Shown piece by piece: positions 34,227 to 42,785 of a stretch of 64,000 nucleotides of DNA. The first letter of the stretch is position 1, and each line of letters opens with the position of its first letter. Position numbers and translations under genes: made by a program. The DNA lies in contig CAZCTO010000005.1 in the NCBI GenBank assembly GCA_964501725.1, forward strand, positions 62,001 through 126,000, in the 5' to 3' direction. The stretch comes from CAZCTO01 sp964501725 (lineage in GTDB: Bacteria > Bacillota > Clostridia > Saccharofermentanales > Saccharofermentanaceae). Under the pieces are notes generated by a model that worked only from the letters and a program-made list of their open reading frames with translations, searched no databases and was not told where the DNA came from.

Positions 34227-34750
34227 AAGACCTTCATATCAAACAGGTCGTACATACCGAAGAGGCTATCCGCCGGAGAACCGCGGAGCTCGGCAAGCAG
34301 ATCACCGCAGATTACGAGGGCAAGGATTTGATCCTCATCGGCGTTCTGAAAGGCTCATTGTATTTCTTTTCGGATCTGACAAGAGCCATTGATTTACCCA
34401 TAGGGGTGGATTTAATTTCAATCGGTAATATCCCGGATACAACCAGCCAGACCGGCATTGTAAGGATTATGAAAGACCTCGATCTGAATATTTCCGGCAA
34501 ACATGTTTTGCTCATTGAAGATATTCTGCGTACGGGACTAACCACCGCGTACCTTCTTCAAAGTCTCAAAACGCGCAAACCCGCGGATATACAGGTCTGT
34601 ACCCTTCTATATAATCCCGATCGCCTTCTCATAAACGTTCCGATCGCCTACTACGGTTTTGAAGTGACCCGGAACTGGCTGGTCGGTTACGGAATGGACG
34701 TAGATGAGAAATGGCGCAATCTGCCGTACATCGCGGAACTGAATCGATAA
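34223..34750 (+). CDS. hpt: Hypoxanthine-type phosphoribosyltransferase with altered active-site residues
   Basis: 175 residues, full length for bacterial HPRT. GVLKGSLYF is the pyrophosphate loop and GYGMDVDEKWRNLPYI the C-terminal purine-binding motif. The PRPP loop reads VLLIEDILRTGLT: the acidic pair E99-D100 is kept, but R103 stands where HPRT enzymes have the catalytic-base aspartate (EDIIDTG). TLLYN at 128-131 replaces TLLDK, losing the lysine that reads the 6-oxo group. PyrR also lacks the acid at the first position (DDVLYTG), so the fold may still bind PRPP. ATG at 34223 overlaps the upstream stop and has GGAGAG 8 bases before it. Base specificity may differ or activity may be lost; the symbol reflects family only. 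Confidence 0.75.
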   Translation: MKDLHIKQVVHTEEAIRRRTAELGKQITADYEGKDLILIGVLKGSLYFFSDLTRAIDLPIGVDLISIGNIPDTTSQTGIVRIMKDLDLNISGKHVLLIEDILRTGLTTAYLLQSLKTRKPADIQVCTLLYNPDRLLINVPIAYYGFEVTRNWLVGYGMDVDEKWRNLPYIAELNR

Positions 34751-34797
34751 TCCGGATTTAATCGTCGGAATTTGACCGGTGATTACCATGAAAAAAC

Positions 34798-34824
34798 GAA
34801 GCACCCGTATTTAGCGGGTGCTTC
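34798..34824. terminator. Terminator between hpt-like gene and ncRNA
   Basis: GAAGCACCCG/CGGGTGCTTC perfect 10-base stem, loop of 7. On the minus strand it is followed by G and TTTTTT, so it is strongest as backup terminator for the ncRNA; on the plus strand the U-tract is poor (TATCTC). Confidence 0.75.
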
Positions 34825-34846
34825 TATCTCTAATCCCTTTCGGGAT

Positions 34847-35283
34847 AAAAAAGGGCTCCAGCGAACCTGTTTGATACATCCTTGTCTTTCCGGCTGCCCT
34901 TTGTTACCTGCGAATCTATAAAGCCTGACTCGTGACCCTTATCTTTGTGGATTTACTTGGTTCGAACTAATGCCCTTACCGTTCCATCCTACTGATTCCG
35001 GTTTTACTCGGTTACAACTTGCGTCTTCGCCTTTCATTCCTTCCGACCCCCAGATCTCCCGGATCCAACTCACGTTCTCACCGATCTACCTTTCAGATCT
35101 TGACCCATCCGTCCTGCTCGCGACTTGTGTCCGCCTGCGCGTCCCGTCAATCGCTATTCGCTTTCCACTCTTCTTCGCTCCGTCCGGATGTTCGAATTAA
35201 TCTCCTATCCATCATTCTCGGCGTCTCTGTAGTGGCGGCACTCCCTCTAGATTTTGGTGTTCTCTAGTATTCCCTGGAGCTTG
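34847..35283 (-). ncRNA. Candidate large structured non-coding RNA, family not recognised
   Basis: About 435 nt with a clean promoter (35289-35316), no convincing open frame and an intrinsic terminator. The 5' end (AAGCUCCAGGG) is complementary over seven bases (GCUCCAG/CUGGAGC) to the extreme 3' end, so the molecule can close on itself. Local stems include CUAGA/UCUAG and CUCC/GGAG in the first 45 nt, GAUCU/AGAUC in the middle, and AAAGGGC/GCCCUUU at the 3' end followed by the U-run. The sequence is purine-rich with many GGA, GAA and AGUA elements of the kind seen in internal-loop motifs. It does not read as RNase P RNA, tmRNA, 6S, SRP RNA or a riboswitch I know. GC content (about 50 percent) is close to the genes around it. 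Confidence 0.7.
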
Positions 35284-35288
35284 GTTTA

Positions 35289-35316
35289 ATTATAGCATCA
35301 GGGCCATAAAAGTCAA
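35289..35316 (-). promoter_or_regulatory. Promoter of the ncRNA
   Basis: -35 TTGACT (35311-35316), 16-base spacer, perfect -10 TATAAT (35289-35294). The start of transcription is expected near 35281-35283. One of the best vegetative-type promoters in the window. Confidence 0.8.
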
Positions 35317-35503
35317 TAGATTTTCACAATAATTTATTCATTTTCTATTTGATTTTTGTGCACAATCACTACGAATTGGGAAAGGCCGAAGTCCCTAGGG
35401 TTTCCGCCGAATGGCCGCAAAAGCGTAACGTTTTGCTCTGGGATTCAAGACTCAATCCGCAAATTTATCAAATGTAGTATACCGAAGTTAACTGCCCGTC
35501 AGG
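35317..35503. other. Intergenic stretch with several inverted repeats
   Basis: Between the mscS stop codon and the ncRNA promoter. It holds GCAAAA/TTTTGC around an 8-base loop, a GGAAA/TTTCC arm containing the palindrome CCCTAGGG, and GGATT/AATCC. It may be the 3' end of the mscS message or a second small RNA; no gene is seen. Confidence 0.45.
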
Positions 35504-36751
35504 TTATTTCTTGTATGTCTTCAACTCGCTCCGGCGGGAATCGCCGCCGATGAGTTCCTGATAAAGTGCGATTCCGAACACCGGGGCAATGGCATAAATA
35601 TGGTCGAAAATGTCTGATTGTACGTTTTCAAATTCTTCGAAAGACGTTTTCGAGCAAAAAGCGATCACTTCCAAGGGGATTCCGCGATTCTCCGACGGTT
35701 TCTGGCGTACCACAACGGTCAAATCGCTCCGGATGTCCGGATGATTCCGCACATATCGGTCAATGTATACGCGAAAAACACCGATATTGGTCAGGTGCTT
35801 CTCATTGGCTGTCTCTCCGGCGGGCATATCCGGCTTCACAGGCTGCCTGCCGGCTTCGCGCTTATCGAGAATATACGATTCGAGATGATGAATTCTCGAA
35901 TACTCATCGAGCATTTCCTCGGTACAGAAACGGATTGAATTGACATCAACGGATATCGACCGGGCAAACCGGCGCGCGCCGCCCTCAGTCATTTTGCGCC
36001 AGTTTTTAAACGTTCCGGACACGAGCGCATATGCCGGAATGGTGCTCCGGGTATTGTCAAAATTATCGACGGACACGGAAATCAGGGATATCTCGTACAC
36101 GACGCCGTTGATATCCTTCCCCGGGACCTCGATCCAGTCACCGATGCGAACCATATCGTTGGAGCTCAGTTGAATACCCGCAACCAGTCCGAGAAGCGTG
36201 TCTTTGAACACGAATGACATCACCGCGGCGAATGCACTGATCCCTGACAGAAGCACGAGCGGACTCTCGTCAATCCAGGAAGCGATAATGACGATTCCGA
36301 AAACCAACACCACCATAATCTCAATCACTTGCAGTAATCCCTTGATCGGACGCCTCTTGGATACTTCACGTTGCCGATACCGGTCATCAATGATATCCAG
36401 GAGCGCGGACAGTGAAATTACGATAACCACTATCGTATAAAGCGAGGCGGCTTTGGTAATCCACGGCTGGGAAGAAACCGGAAAATACGGCACACACAGA
36501 CGTACCACCAACGGTGTGATCAGGTGCATTAAACGCTGAATCAAACGACGATTGTTGATGGTTTCCGCCATTTTGTTCTTCCGTACGGCGGGTATCCGAA
36601 AAAAGATCGCGGCCGCAATGAGTTTGGTGATTTGATACAGAAGCAAACACAACGCAATTACCAGAACCGCTCTGGCTGAGTAAAGAACCAGGTTCCCGAT
36701 ATTGCCTTCGAGTCCGAGTTTATTGAGCAGGTCATCCAGCAATGTAAACAT
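35504..36751 (-). CDS. MscS-family mechanosensitive channel (YbdG-like)
   Basis: 415 residues. Four or five membrane helices (about 18-40, 60-90, 100-120, 130-160), then the MscS pore and beta domain: LLSGISAFAAVMSFVFKDTLLGLVAGIQLSSNDMVRIGDWIEVPG is the pore helix with its following conserved loop, and NTRSTIPAYALVSGTFKNW matches the YbdG-type variant. The C-terminal cytoplasmic region is long. Such channels open on hypo-osmotic shock; YbdG types have small conductance. The ATG at 36751 has GGAGG 6 bases upstream; the frame continues upstream past the divergent gene but without a site. Confidence 0.9.
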   Translation of the reverse strand: MFTLLDDLLNKLGLEGNIGNLVLYSARAVLVIALCLLLYQITKLIAAAIFFRIPAVRKNKMAETINNRRLIQRLMHLITPLVVRLCVPYFPVSSQPWITKAASLYTIVVIVISLSALLDIIDDRYRQREVSKRRPIKGLLQVIEIMVVLVFGIVIIASWIDESPLVLLSGISAFAAVMSFVFKDTLLGLVAGIQLSSNDMVRIGDWIEVPGKDINGVVYEISLISVSVDNFDNTRSTIPAYALVSGTFKNWRKMTEGGARRFARSISVDVNSIRFCTEEMLDEYSRIHHLESYILDKREAGRQPVKPDMPAGETANEKHLTNIGVFRVYIDRYVRNHPDIRSDLTVVVRQKPSENRGIPLEVIAFCSKTSFEEFENVQSDIFDHIYAIAPVFGIALYQELIGGDSRRSELKTYKK

Positions 36752-36971
36752 TTTCCCCTCCGCTGATCGGGTGTCAATTTCACGTCTATTATATATCAAT
36801 TCACTGACTTTACCCGGGTGGTGTGATAAAAAACACATTCCTGTTTTCCGTGTTTGACCCAAATCGTTTATTTTCAATTTGTTCATCTGATCCGAACAGA
36901 GGAATGCTACAATGACAAAGGTTTTTGTTGTTACTAATAAAACAATAATATTATCGGGATGGGGGTATTTC

Positions 36972-37592
36972 ATGAAAACCAGTAAAGTGCTCCATAATGT
37001 GAACCGGGGATTTCTGCTTTTCGCTGTACTAGCGATCGGGGTCGGTGTTTTTCTGATCCTTCAGGGAATGGCGGATAAAAAGCTCGAGCCGGAACTCAAG
37101 GCCATGGCTCGGGACTTTATCGCCGACAGCGACAAACTGGTCATACTGCCGGAAGAGTACCGGGTCTTTGATGAAAACGGATCAACGGATTTGCTTGGAA
37201 ACGCTGATCTTGCAAACCATTTAATTCAGTCATCTTCCGCTAATGCCGGATTTTATTCGGATAATCCTTCACTCAGAAAATATTCGTTAAGCTGGTTCAC
37301 TATGTTTGTATCGGCTCAACGCTCAACCCAAAAATACTATGCTTCCGCCAAAACGGAAATCGTGAAATTCAAGAGTTTTTCTGTCTATAACAACAAAGCG
37401 ACCCTTTCATTTGATGTTCTTTTTTCCTGTGAAATACTTACCCCCGGCGGAAGTTCAGCGATGGATCCCGACAGGGAGACCGAAACCCTTATCTTCGAAA
37501 AAGAGGGGGGCAAATGGATAATCACAAATTATGAGACCTACAGATTTGATTCGCTTTTTAATTACTCGGACGGGGGTGAAATGGTGTGGTAG
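36972..37592 (+). CDS. Single-pass membrane protein upstream of ABC-2 exporter genes
   Basis: 206 residues: a membrane helix at about 15-33, then an extracytoplasmic domain that seems to be a small NTF2- or lumazine-like helper fold (YASAKTEIVKFKSFSVYNNKATLSFDVLFSCEI, GGKWIITNYETY). The start at MKTSKVLH has GGGGG 6 bases upstream; an ATG 60 bases earlier also has AGAGGA, so a 20-residue longer form cannot be excluded. Its stop codon overlaps the ATPase gene start, so it is part of the exporter operon and may be an accessory or substrate-related protein. No named family recognised. Confidence 0.75.
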   Translation: MKTSKVLHNVNRGFLLFAVLAIGVGVFLILQGMADKKLEPELKAMARDFIADSDKLVILPEEYRVFDENGSTDLLGNADLANHLIQSSSANAGFYSDNPSLRKYSLSWFTMFVSAQRSTQKYYASAKTEIVKFKSFSVYNNKATLSFDVLFSCEILTPGGSSAMDPDRETETLIFEKEGGKWIITNYETYRFDSLFNYSDGGEMVW

Positions 37593-38512
37593 CGGCGATG
37601 AAGGTTACGAATGTTTCAAAATCATTCGGACGAAAGAAAATCATTGATAACGTATCGTTTGAAATATACCCCGGAGAAGTATTCGGTTTTCTCGGCCCGA
37701 ACGGCGCCGGCAAAACGACGATGATTAAAATGATTATGGGTTTTCTCTCGATGGATGAAGGCTCTGTCGAAATCAACGGATTTGACCGGGAAAAGAATTA
37801 CGAGAAAGCGATGCGCAGTATCGGAGGGATTGTCGAAAATCCCGAAATGTATAAGGATATGACCGGCAGGGAAAATCTCCGGATGTATGCCCGGTTGCAA
37901 AGCCGGATTCAGAAGGAACGCATTGAAGAAGTGTTGACGATCGTTGGGATGCAGGATCGTGCAGACGAAAAAGTCAGAAAATACTCTTTGGGAATGAAAC
38001 AGCGCATCGGCGTGGCTCAGGCGATGGTTCACAAGCCCCGCGTCCTGATTTTGGATGAACCTACAAACGGTCTGGATCCGGCGGGAATCCGGGAACTGCG
38101 GGATATTCTGATCAAGCTTGCCCACGAAGAGCAGGTTGCCGTCATGGTCTCGAGTCACCTTTTATCGGAAATGCAGATGATGTGTGACCGCGTCGGCATC
38201 ATCGACAGAGGCAGACTTCTTGATATCAAGACCATGGAAGAACTGCGCAACTTATCCGGCGGCGCATCCACTCAACGCATCAAGGTGTCCAGACCTTCGG
38301 AAGCATCGGAAGTCCTCAAGGGTCTCGGTTTCGACAAAATCGCCAATATTACGGATTCCGAAATGGATGTGCAGGTGAACGGCGTTGACATCCCTCGAGT
38401 CGTCAAAGCACTGGTTGACGGTGGTTTTGATATATCCGGCGTCCGTCTGCTTGAATCATCACTCGAAGACGCGTTCCTGCGTATTACGGGAGGGGGAATC
38501 AACATTGGATAA
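37586..38512 (+). CDS. ABC transporter ATP-binding protein, ABC-2/BcrA type
   Basis: 308 residues. Walker A LGPNGAGKTT, Q-loop region GGIVENPEMY, signature YSLGMKQRIG, Walker B VLILDEPTNGLD and switch SSHLLSEM give a complete ATPase; the C-terminal 80 residues (SGGASTQRIKVSRPSEASEVLKGLG...) are the extra domain of BcrA/drug-exporter ATPases. It begins with GTG at 37586, eight bases after GGGGGTG; the nearest ATG is 12 bases further and poorly spaced. It works with the permease that overlaps its 3' end, probably exporting a drug, lipid or peptide. Confidence 0.93.
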   Translation: MVAAMKVTNVSKSFGRKKIIDNVSFEIYPGEVFGFLGPNGAGKTTMIKMIMGFLSMDEGSVEINGFDREKNYEKAMRSIGGIVENPEMYKDMTGRENLRMYARLQSRIQKERIEEVLTIVGMQDRADEKVRKYSLGMKQRIGVAQAMVHKPRVLILDEPTNGLDPAGIRELRDILIKLAHEEQVAVMVSSHLLSEMQMMCDRVGIIDRGRLLDIKTMEELRNLSGGASTQRIKVSRPSEASEVLKGLGFDKIANITDSEMDVQVNGVDIPRVVKALVDGGFDISGVRLLESSLEDAFLRITGGGINIG

Positions 38513-40088
38513 GATACTGAAACTTTATATCAATGAAATGTTCAAATTGTCCCGAAAAGCCAGTACGATCGTACTGCTGATTCTGATGATCATTGCGTGC
38601 TTTTTGCTCCCGCTGTTCATTAAAGTAAATCAGGATTTATTCCTGTACAACGATATGTCCGATTATACAGATAACACTGCGCTGATACAGCAAAAATCAG
38701 AATCAGAAAAAAGAATCGCGCAGATTGAATCAGCAATTTCCGGACTCGAAGGATCCGCGGATGCGGATATGCAGATTGATTCGCTTCAAATGGAAATGGT
38801 CAGTTATAAAGCAGAAATTGAGAAAATTGACCTCATGCTTGCGAACAATATCACCGGACACGAGAAGGACGGCTTTGTTTATGACGCCGTGAATTACATT
38901 CCTGTTCTGCGGGGTTTTCTGGCAGATCTTGCAACCGTGAGCGAGGAGGATCGTGATGCCGCCTGGGAAGCTAAAAATGCGCTTTATGAGGAAGGCATTG
39001 ACCTTGCATATTCATCTGTGGAGACGAAGAATTTCAAAGCATTTGTTGATTTCGAACGCCGTTATTTTCAATCAGATCCGTATGGTCTTATTGACGAAAC
39101 CATTATGCCATTATTCATTGAACAGACAGATCTATGGTACCAATTGGATCCGAGTGGCGGAACCGACGGGCAACATGATTACAATGATATTCGGGGTGTA
39201 ATTGACGTACTTTCCAAGATGAGGAACGAACTCAACAGCGGCGTTACTGAGGAAGAGACATTAAGCGGAACCAGATACACTTCATTAAGTCCTAAGAGAG
39301 AAGCAGAACTCAGGGAACAAATTGCTGTAGTAGAGTACAGAATAAAAAATAACAATCTTGTATTAGCCTCCGAATCTCCTTTATGGAACGATACGAAAAT
39401 GTTATCGGTCGGTCTGGGGCAGTTTCTCATAACCATACTGCTTCTTGTAATTGCCGGGAGTGCCATGTCTCAGGAAATAGCTACCGGTTCCATAAAATCT
39501 TTGATTATCGCGCCGGTCCGGCGGTGGAAAATTTTCACCGCGAAACTTCTTTCTTTGTTTACAACAGGCGTGATCGGTTTTGTAATGCTCTGCATCTTCT
39601 CTAATGTCGGTGCTGCGGTTTTTTTGGGTACCGATGCAATGGTCCCCTACGTTTATGTTTCCGGAGGCGTGATTCATTCCATGCCGTACTGGCTTTATGA
39701 TTTGCTGAACCTTTTTATCGAAAATATCAGTACGATAGTATACTGCACCTTTGCATTTATGCTTTCAATCATCACCCGTAACACGGCTCTGTCCGTCGGA
39801 GTCTCCATTGCGACTTTGTTTACGACAAGTGGAGCTACCCAGCTTCTGGATAACTTGCCTTTCCCTCACCAGTTGTGGATGGACTTCCTTCCGTTTATGA
39901 ATTTCGATCTGGCCGATAATCTTTTCCCTTTCAGCAGTTTTATGGAACCGCTGGGTTCGATGATGACATCTTTCGGGATGTACGTGATCCGTCCATCTCT
40001 CCAATTCTCAATCATTTACTTAATCGTACTTCTGTTCTGCATGCTCTATACCGGGTTTGACTCATTTACGAGACGGGATATTAAGTAA
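38505..40088 (+). CDS. ABC-2 type transporter permease with coiled-coil loop
   Basis: 527 residues from a TTG start with GAGGGGG upstream, overlapping the ATPase stop by 8 bases. One N-terminal helix (about 18-40) is followed by a long extracytoplasmic region with a coiled coil (SEKRIAQIESAISGLEGSADADMQIDSLQMEMVSYKAEIEKIDLM) and five further helices in the last 230 residues (FLITILLLVIAGSAMSQEIATGSIKSLIIAPVRRWKIFTAKLLS is the coupling region). The layout fits ABC-2 permeases of antibiotic and lipid exporters. Substrate unknown. The operon ends at the hairpin 40111-40157. Confidence 0.88.
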   Translation: MDKILKLYINEMFKLSRKASTIVLLILMIIACFLLPLFIKVNQDLFLYNDMSDYTDNTALIQQKSESEKRIAQIESAISGLEGSADADMQIDSLQMEMVSYKAEIEKIDLMLANNITGHEKDGFVYDAVNYIPVLRGFLADLATVSEEDRDAAWEAKNALYEEGIDLAYSSVETKNFKAFVDFERRYFQSDPYGLIDETIMPLFIEQTDLWYQLDPSGGTDGQHDYNDIRGVIDVLSKMRNELNSGVTEEETLSGTRYTSLSPKREAELREQIAVVEYRIKNNNLVLASESPLWNDTKMLSVGLGQFLITILLLVIAGSAMSQEIATGSIKSLIIAPVRRWKIFTAKLLSLFTTGVIGFVMLCIFSNVGAAVFLGTDAMVPYVYVSGGVIHSMPYWLYDLLNLFIENISTIVYCTFAFMLSIITRNTALSVGVSIATLFTTSGATQLLDNLPFPHQLWMDFLPFMNFDLADNLFPFSSFMEPLGSMMTSFGMYVIRPSLQFSIIYLIVLLFCMLYTGFDSFTRRDIK

Positions 40089-40110
40089 CGGATCATCAGT
40101 GCGAGCACAT

Positions 40111-40157
40111 AAAGCTGCCTTAAAGACTTGTTTTTAAGTCCGTAGAGGCAGCTTTTT
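40111..40157 (+). terminator. Terminator of the ABC-2 exporter operon
   Basis: AAAGCTGCCT...AGGCAGCTTTTT outer stem with an inner GACTT/AAGTC stem, followed by the U-run. The design and much of the sequence repeat the terminator at 1941-1995. Confidence 0.88.
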
Positions 40158-40628
40158 GTTTGCGTATCAAAAAGCGGATTTGTGTTTATAATGAGCGGCG
40201 ATTATTGCGAAGAACCGATTGAGAAGTTTATTCTGATCAGAGAGTAAATTATATCCGGTTGTTGGAATGGCAAATACCACCCAATTTTATCTGCCGTATC
40301 CAGTTTTAGCTTACCTCTGCACCGAGATATTTATGGCCGCTTTAATCGTCGATAATGCCTTTTAGAAGAGTATTTCTTAATGTGATGCGTATAAAAAGCG
40401 GCAAAACAGTTCATTTTATACGCATTTTTCTCTCCGAAAGAACGCCATCGCCGCCCCATATGCTTATAAAAAGCGGCAAAACAGTTCATTTTATACGCAT
40501 TTCCGGCTGCGCGTGACCCTGCCGCCGCCGCTGAAGTACCGGCCGGATAGGAAGAGTTATTATGCCCCCGCAATGCTGGACTTTTTCCCTTTTTTGAGAC
40601 ATCAACTTCATGTCTTCATTCCGCTTGT
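40158..40628. other. Gene-free stretch with a repeated hairpin element
   Basis: About 470 bases between two convergent transcription units. Apart from the two repeats at 40387-40502 nothing gene-like is seen; the one 80-codon open frame on the minus strand is made of the repeats. Confidence 0.6.
40387..40502. repeat. Two direct copies of a 37-bp element containing an inverted repeat
   Basis: Positions 40391-40427 and 40466-40502 are identical over 37 bases (starting ATAAAAAGCGGCAAAACAGT), 75 bases apart. Each ends in TTTTATACGC, which pairs with GCGTATAAAA (copy 1) or the partly matching GCTTATAAAA (copy 2), so each can form a hairpin with a 17-base loop. Confidence 0.9.
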
Positions 40629-41576
40629 TCAATTACCCGGATGGAACTGATCCCCCTGAATGACATCTTCCCTGCCAAAAACCTTTCGAATGTCGTTGAT
40701 CATACCCCTTTTATTCGCGGTCCAGAGCGGCGCGAGGAGAAGGTTTTTCGGGCCGTCTCCGGTCAGGCGATGGATAACCATCCGGCCCGGGAGCCTTCGA
40801 ATGCAATCACAAAGGAGCTGGAGATACTCCTCTTTACTCATCAGAGAAATTTCGCCGCGCTCAAACATATCGGCTAAATCAGTATTCCTGAGCACATGAA
40901 GCATCGTGAGTTTGACCCCGGAAACTTCGCGCTTCCGTCCGATATATTCCACCGATTCCAGCATCATTTCCCTCGTCTCGCCGGGAAGTCCGAGAATCAG
41001 GTGGACGACGACCGGAAGTCCATGTGCGGAAAGTTTGTGCAGAGCATCCTCGAAACAAGGCAAAGCAAAACCGCTTCGGATCAGGGCGGCCGTATTCGGG
41101 TGAACGGTCTGTAGTCCCAATTCAATCCACACCGGTTTTACCTGATTGAGACGCGACAGCAGTTCAAGCACCTCCTCCGGAAGGCAGTCAGGCCTTGTGG
41201 CGATCGAGACGGCGACGATATCGGGATGCGAGGCGGCTTCGAAGAAGCATTTTTCGAGTCGCGCGATTGGCCCGTAGGTATTGGAAAAAGCTTGAAAATA
41301 CGCGATGTATTTGCCGCCCGGGTTTTTTCCCGAGACTTTTTCTTTTCCCTGCTCGATTTGCTCGAAAATCGGTAACCCCCGGTCGGAGGCAAACTCGCCG
41401 GACCCGCCGCCGCCGCAAAAAAGGCACCCCCGCGTATCCAGCGTACCGTCCCGATTCGGGCAGGTGCATCCGGCATCGAGCGCGATCTTATAGACTTTGG
41501 TACCAAAGATGTGCTTCATTTCATCGCTGAAACTGCGATATCTGCCTTTGAACGCACCCTCACTCTGAAATAGCAT
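40629..41576 (-). CDS. Radical SAM protein, TIGR01212/YhcC family
   Basis: 315 residues. RSFSDEMKHIFGTKVYKIALDAGCTCPNRDGT is the family N-terminus; the cluster cysteines are C39, C51 and C54 (TCPNRDGTLDTRGCLFC). YIAYFQAFSNTYGP and GLQTVHPNT are further signatures. YhcC-type proteins bind 4Fe-4S and SAM; their reaction is not firmly known. The start at MLFQSEGA gives a 17-base overlap with the PfkB gene and has GGGAA upstream; a later ATG (MKHIFG) is possible but would cut the conserved N-terminus. Confidence 0.9.
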   Translation of the reverse strand: MLFQSEGAFKGRYRSFSDEMKHIFGTKVYKIALDAGCTCPNRDGTLDTRGCLFCGGGGSGEFASDRGLPIFEQIEQGKEKVSGKNPGGKYIAYFQAFSNTYGPIARLEKCFFEAASHPDIVAVSIATRPDCLPEEVLELLSRLNQVKPVWIELGLQTVHPNTAALIRSGFALPCFEDALHKLSAHGLPVVVHLILGLPGETREMMLESVEYIGRKREVSGVKLTMLHVLRNTDLADMFERGEISLMSKEEYLQLLCDCIRRLPGRMVIHRLTGDGPKNLLLAPLWTANKRGMINDIRKVFGREDVIQGDQFHPGN

Positions 41577-42750
41577 TGCTTCGTTCCCAGCCGGACCGGA
41601 TTCGCTCCGACATCTCTTCAAAGGGGATCAGGGAGCTGACCGCGTCATAGCCGGTCACGCTGCAGGCGCCCGAAGCGAGCGCCAGATCAATACATTCCTC
41701 GAAAGGGCGTTTTTCCATCATCGCAGCAAGAAAACCTGCGATCGCCGCATCACCGGCGCCGTTTGCCGAAACGACACGATCCGCCTTAAACGCGCGGGCA
41801 AATCCCGCCCGGTCGGCAAGCAAGGACGGGTCACACGCCATCATTTTTGCCGTCTCTTCCAATCTTTCCCGCCCGGCCGTCCGGTAGTACATACCGAATT
41901 CGCCGCACTTAATCACAACAATGCCCGCGCCCAAAGCAATAAGCTCATCCGCGAGCGGCACAATATCCGCGGATACGGATAAATCCGACGGGATGTGGCT
42001 GCCGTCGGCGCATCTTTTAGCCCACGAACAATACCGGTCCGGGTCCAGGAAAATACATGTTTCTTCAAGACTCGGCAAAAAGAAATCTACATGCGGCAAT
42101 GTTTTGCGAAGGATTTCCCTCCAGTTCGCCTGCGCCGCCGGTGAGTCGGGACTGACCATCGCCATGTCCAGCGAGGTAAGGAGCGGATTCTTTTTCGCTT
42201 CGGCGAAAAGCCGGACCAGTTCAGCGCCTCCGTCCTCATACATTCTGCGCATCAGCGGCGGATATCCGAAATGAAACAGGCGAATGCCCGAAAAATCAAT
42301 ACTTTTCAAATCATCCGAACAATAAAGGTCCCCCGCGCCCGGATCGTGCAAGAATATTCGGTCACTTCCCGGCAGTGCTAAAACGACTGTATAGGAAGTA
42401 CTAGATTCATCGGACCGGATGAACTTACCGGTAATCCCCCGGTCTTCAATCATCCCGATTAAAATATCTCCGAACGCATCCATCCCGGTTCGTGCCGAGA
42501 GGATTACATCAGCGCCGTAGTGTGCCATCGCCGCGCCCGTGTTACCGCACGCGCCGCCGACATGAATATCAACGCCTTTCATGACATTGAGTCTTCCCGG
42601 CGTAAAAAAATCACGTGTCGATATATGTTCATTTTCGGGGATAACAGGAGTTATATCGAGAACAACATTTCCGGCAATCAGTACTTTTCCGAAACCTTTT
42701 CGCGGTCGGGACGGACCGAAAGAAACCGCGAAATTTCTCGGAATACTCAT
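41560..42750 (-). CDS. PfkB-family carbohydrate/nucleoside kinase
   Basis: 396 residues, longer than usual for ribokinase-like enzymes (300-330). VGGACGNTGAAMAHYGADVILSARTGMDAFGD is the N-terminal PfkB signature, and VVSANGAGDAAIAGFLAAM holds the anion hole and catalytic aspartate (GAGD). VKCGEFGMYY is the strand before it. The extra length is an insert around DPDRYCSWAKRCADGS. The start at MSIPRNFAV is chosen for AAAGGG upstream. The substrate is not predictable; it is coupled to the radical SAM gene by overlap, which may be incidental. Confidence 0.88.
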   Translation of the reverse strand: MSIPRNFAVSFGPSRPRKGFGKVLIAGNVVLDITPVIPENEHISTRDFFTPGRLNVMKGVDIHVGGACGNTGAAMAHYGADVILSARTGMDAFGDILIGMIEDRGITGKFIRSDESSTSYTVVLALPGSDRIFLHDPGAGDLYCSDDLKSIDFSGIRLFHFGYPPLMRRMYEDGGAELVRLFAEAKKNPLLTSLDMAMVSPDSPAAQANWREILRKTLPHVDFFLPSLEETCIFLDPDRYCSWAKRCADGSHIPSDLSVSADIVPLADELIALGAGIVVIKCGEFGMYYRTAGRERLEETAKMMACDPSLLADRAGFARAFKADRVVSANGAGDAAIAGFLAAMMEKRPFEECIDLALASGACSVTGYDAVSSLIPFEEMSERIRSGWERSNAISE

Positions 42751-42785
42751 ATTAGGTGTCCCTTTCATCGGAGAACGCAAAATGT

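Noticed and set aside
34940..34975. GGTTCGAA in the intergenic RNA, resembling a tRNA T-loop
   Set aside because: No acceptor, D-arm or anticodon arm fits around it, so it is not a tRNA or tmRNA end.
34970..35267. Two overlapping plus-strand open frames of 76 and 82 codons
   Set aside because: No ribosome binding site, low-complexity Pro/Ser/Arg content, and they are antisense to the structured RNA.
35380..35450. Plus-strand CTAGGGTTTCCG segment resembling the start of a ykkC-type riboswitch
   Set aside because: The later conserved blocks of that family are not found, and no plus-strand gene lies close downstream.
40331..40573. 80-codon minus-strand open frame with two NAYKMNCFAAFY segments
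   Set aside because: The repeated peptide is only the translation of the duplicated hairpin element; no ribosome binding site or family.
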